Below, piece by piece: positions 4,443 to 6,960 of a stretch of DNA of 6,960 bases. This stretch comes from Candidatus Margulisiibacteriota bacterium. Its GTDB lineage: Bacteria > Margulisbacteria > WOR-1 > O2-12-FULL-45-9. How positions within the stretch are numbered: the stretch's first letter is position 1; the number at the start of each line of letters is the position of its first letter. The stretch is from positions 1 through 6,960 of the forward strand of contig JAHIZU010000046.1 of NCBI GenBank assembly GCA_018814265.1, given 5' to 3'. The position numbers and the translations under genes are program-made. The notes beneath the pieces are model-generated. The model was not told the origin of the DNA and did no database searches. It saw only the letters and a list, made by a program, of their open reading frames with translations.

Positions 4443-6960
4443 TTAATGCCCGTTATCCGGGTGCCGGTTATATCTTTGTTGCAGCTGGTTGTCATAATTT
4501 ACCAGGGCCTGGTTATAATTGAATCGAAGCAGGATAAAATTTCTTCTGGTCCTGAAGTCATAGCTGGAATCTGACAGAAAACACATTTCCAGGGCTTGTC
4601 TGGCGCGATCATGCGAATTGCTGGCGCTGGCCCATTCCTGATAAAGCTCAGCCAGGAAGGAATACGGCCGCCAGGCCATAACACGCAAATTTTCTTCGCT
4701 TAAAGCGTTGATCTGTTCCTCGATCTGAGCAAATAGACTTCGCGCTTGTTCGACGTTCCTTATGTCAGGGTTTTGGGATTTAGCATAGATCTCGGCGATC
4801 TTTAACCGGGCATGGACTTGAAAATAGGCCTGGTAATTGCTGTCGAGTGATTCGGCTTTTCTAATTACCTCGTCCAGCAGGTCAAGGGCTTCTCTTTCTT
4901 GGTCAGCCGAAGCCAGGAGCAGAGCCCTAAGATAGGTTTGCTCAACATCCAGAAAACTGCTGTCAGGTATGGCGGATAATCGCAGGGCAGGATCAGTATT
5001 AAAAGGCACAAGATACCTGAATTCGCTGTCAATAAAATCAGCGGTGCGTACGCCGATCTCAGTCATTTTTATTCGTGAGACTGTATAGAGATATGAAAAC
5101 TCCGGCGGCGTTTGCTGGTATAGATCATTGGCTTGGTTATAAAGACCGGCTGTTAGATCAAATAGGGCATTAGCTCCGGAGTTGATGTGTTCGGGAACAG
5201 TCTGGTTGGTCTCGAAATAGTAATAGATCAATTCTAACTGGTCAAAGAGCAACAACACGTCATTCTGATCAACTGCATCGCAAATGAGTTGAGAGTCGCG
5301 GGCAGTTTCTATTTCTAGAAAATGCCTTAAGCTTGTTGCCCGATCCTCAGTATACGGCCAGAAGGCATATTTTGCGCTGTCAGCCAGGAAGAGCAGCAGA
5401 TCAGCCTTGACAATCCTGGCATGAGCAAGAAAATAATCATTATCTGTTTCAGCGGTTAATTCGAGCTCGTTAATAGCGTTATTAACGGTAACGATCGTTG
5501 ACAAGATATTACCAATGTTTATTTCACCGCCTTGTTGAGTCAGGAGTGAAGCCTGTTTAACTGTGGCAATAGCTTGTAAATAGGAGGTATTGTTTTGGGC
5601 TTGCTGGTATTGCTCGGGTGTAAGATAGCCCTGGGCCTGGTTAAAGAGCAGAGCCTGGTCAATATCGTTTGTGTTAAACGATAATATCAAGCCATAATTC
5701 TGGTCATCAATCTCAATGCCATTATTGGCCAGGTTAGCGACCTGGCTGTAATACATGGAGGCCTGATCAAAATAATCTGTTTCCAGCCCAAGAGCTTGAG
5801 TGCTTTCATACAGGCGCAGGTTAAGGTCTGCGATGGTGATCAGGGCCTTGAGGATGAAATTATAGTCCGGCCGGGCGTAGTGGCGATCAATGTTCAACAT
5901 CGTGTTGATCGAGCTGACTGCCAGGGCAATGCCCTCTTCATAAAAGCTGATATCCTGATTGTCGAGTTGGGCGCGCAGTTCCGCCTCAGTTAAAGCAAGC
6001 TGCGCAAGGTTATAATCCGCAGGCGGGAATCCGGCCAGCTCGGCATTAAATCTGACGTTGGTGTTACTGGTGTCAGTCAGGGAATTGATCTGGGCCCTGA
6101 GGTCTATGCAACAATCAATGGCTTGGTTCATGGTTTCTTGGCGGTTCTCGCTCTGGTTTGCCAGCTGGCTGTAGGCAGAGGCCAGCGTGATAGCATTATT
6201 CCAGTATTCATTCAGGTCGGAAAAATATGGGTAGAGAGTATATTCGCTGTTATTGTCAAACGCTGCAATATTTTGCAGATGGCCCAAATAAAGCCAGGTT
6301 TGGTTGCGAGCCACGCCTGATGTGGGAGGGTAAGGCGAGGTTAATATTGTTAACAAAGCTTCCAGGTCTGTTTGGTTTAATCGGTTGACAAGAGCATCCT
6401 GATTTAGCCGCGGCCTGCAAGATTGGTCGCGTTGCCCCAGCCGGGAATCAACTTCTAATAAACCAGTTGGCGCCACACCCAGGTCAATTGGGGCTGGTGC
6501 TGCAATGGTTGGCGCAGGCAAGGCCTGGAGCGTTGCAAACAGGGAATCGGCTTCCGGGTGGCTGTTAACCAGCATCAGGCCAAACCAGACCCAGTTTTGG
6601 TTATAATAATCCCTGGGGTTATTGCCCCAATAGCCGTCTGAATTCCAATTGCTTTCCAAGCGGGTGATAATGCTTTGGGCTGCCTCCGGCCTGTCCGCGT
6701 AGTATAAGAAGGGCAAATAAGCGCCGTACATGGCCAATTGTTCCTGATCAAGGCCGCGGGTCTGCTCAATGCGGTTGTTGACCCGTACCTGGCTGCCGTC
6801 GTGATTAAAACCAGAGGGCAGGAGGCCATTGGGACCCAGACTGCCTTCGAGAAAACACAATGGGCCAACTTCGCAGTTGGTCAGGTACTGGTGGGCGCTT
6901 TCGTTTGTGAACCAGGCATAATCCTGGGTTGTGGCATAAAGCGCGCGAAATGCGTCCCAG
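4443..6960 (-). CDS. Partial CDS: GH8-like (alpha/alpha)6 glycosidase domain fused to a long helical TPR-like region (BcsZ-like)
   Basis: The frame is open from the right edge to TAA at 4443-4445, 838 residues, with the true start outside the window. The TTG at 6860 is internal, since coding continues 33 codons further upstream. The edge sequence WDAFRALYATTQDYAWF, followed by ESAHQYL, resembles the GH8 block in which a Y-D-A-x-R motif carries the catalytic base Asp and a conserved Arg. By that match the base is the Asp at 6954-6956 and the Arg is at 6945-6947. Further on, LAMYGAYLPFLYY and DYYNQNWVWFGLML resemble the last helices of the (alpha/alpha)6 barrel. The general acid Glu would lie off the window. 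A Pro/Ala-rich linker (ALPAPTIAAPAPIDLG, about 6485-6530) leads to some 680 residues of helical repeats, with a TPR-like unit ARLKIAEIYAKS near 4780-4820. GH8 enzymes such as BcsZ cut beta-1,4-glucans during cellulose secretion; BcsZ itself is about 370 residues with no such scaffold. It could instead be another (alpha/alpha)6 family, as only the domain's C-terminal third is visible. Confidence 0.65.
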   Translation of the reverse strand, partial: WDAFRALYATTQDYAWFTNESAHQYLTNCEVGPLCFLEGSLGPNGLLPSGFNHDGSQVRVNNRIEQTRGLDQEQLAMYGAYLPFLYYADRPEAAQSIITRLESNWNSDGYWGNNPRDYYNQNWVWFGLMLVNSHPEADSLFATLQALPAPTIAAPAPIDLGVAPTGLLEVDSRLGQRDQSCRPRLNQDALVNRLNQTDLEALLTILTSPYPPTSGVARNQTWLYLGHLQNIAAFDNNSEYTLYPYFSDLNEYWNNAITLASAYSQLANQSENRQETMNQAIDCCIDLRAQINSLTDTSNTNVRFNAELAGFPPADYNLAQLALTEAELRAQLDNQDISFYEEGIALAVSSINTMLNIDRHYARPDYNFILKALITIADLNLRLYESTQALGLETDYFDQASMYYSQVANLANNGIEIDDQNYGLILSFNTNDIDQALLFNQAQGYLTPEQYQQAQNNTSYLQAIATVKQASLLTQQGGEINIGNILSTIVTVNNAINELELTAETDNDYFLAHARIVKADLLLFLADSAKYAFWPYTEDRATSLRHFLEIETARDSQLICDAVDQNDVLLLFDQLELIYYYFETNQTVPEHINSGANALFDLTAGLYNQANDLYQQTPPEFSYLYTVSRIKMTEIGVRTADFIDSEFRYLVPFNTDPALRLSAIPDSSFLDVEQTYLRALLLASADQEREALDLLDEVIRKAESLDSNYQAYFQVHARLKIAEIYAKSQNPDIRNVEQARSLFAQIEEQINALSEENLRVMAWRPYSFLAELYQEWASASNSHDRARQALEMCFLSDSSYDFRTRRNFILLRFNYNQALVNYDNQLQQRYNRHPDNGH

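Noticed and set aside
5884..5911. Inverted repeat CGATCAA/TTGATCG with an inner TCAACA/TGTTGA hairpin
   Set aside because: It lies within a coding region, the two pairings compete, and no regulatory context is visible; likely chance.
6858..6860. TTG as the start codon of the right-hand gene
   Set aside because: The same frame stays open for 33 more codons to the window edge, and those codons encode GH8-like sequence, so the start lies outside the window.

Overview
The window is read almost entirely on the minus strand, so gene order runs from high to low coordinates. It holds three co-oriented genes, two of them cut by the window edges. First is a large exported-type protein (6960 down to 4443, 5' end outside the window). 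Its visible N-terminal part looks like the second half of a GH8-type (alpha/alpha)6 glycosidase, and the rest is a long helical, TPR-like region. Second is a complete 1325-residue protein (4318 down to 341) made of a very long TPR-like solenoid followed by about 255 residues that look like an outer-membrane beta-barrel ending in Phe. Third is the first 72 codons of a gene running off the left edge (216 down to 1), with a strong Shine-Dalgarno, a basic N-terminus and a hydrophobic segment.

A periplasmic TPR scaffold with a C-terminal outer-membrane barrel is the layout of exopolysaccharide export porins such as BcsC, PgaA and PelB. GH8 is the family of BcsZ, the periplasmic endoglucanase of bacterial cellulose operons. 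My inference is that this is part of a divergent cellulose-like exopolysaccharide processing and export locus in which the hydrolase carries its own TPR scaffold. No synthase gene (BcsA/BcsB type) is visible, so the polymer is not established.

The two gaps between genes are each 124 bp and share a duplicated leader. A 28-bp exact repeat, a second conserved 10-bp block at identical spacing, and four tandem 8-bp units in the same phase lie just before each ribosome binding site. This suggests both downstream genes share a regulatory mechanism.

The organism must be a diderm, because an outer-membrane barrel is encoded. Base composition looks intermediate. Very large, Gln/Asn/Ala-rich TPR proteins that match common families only in architecture would suit an uncultivated lineage, but nothing here fixes the taxon. 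I saw no RNA genes, insertion sequences, CRISPR arrays or convincing terminators.
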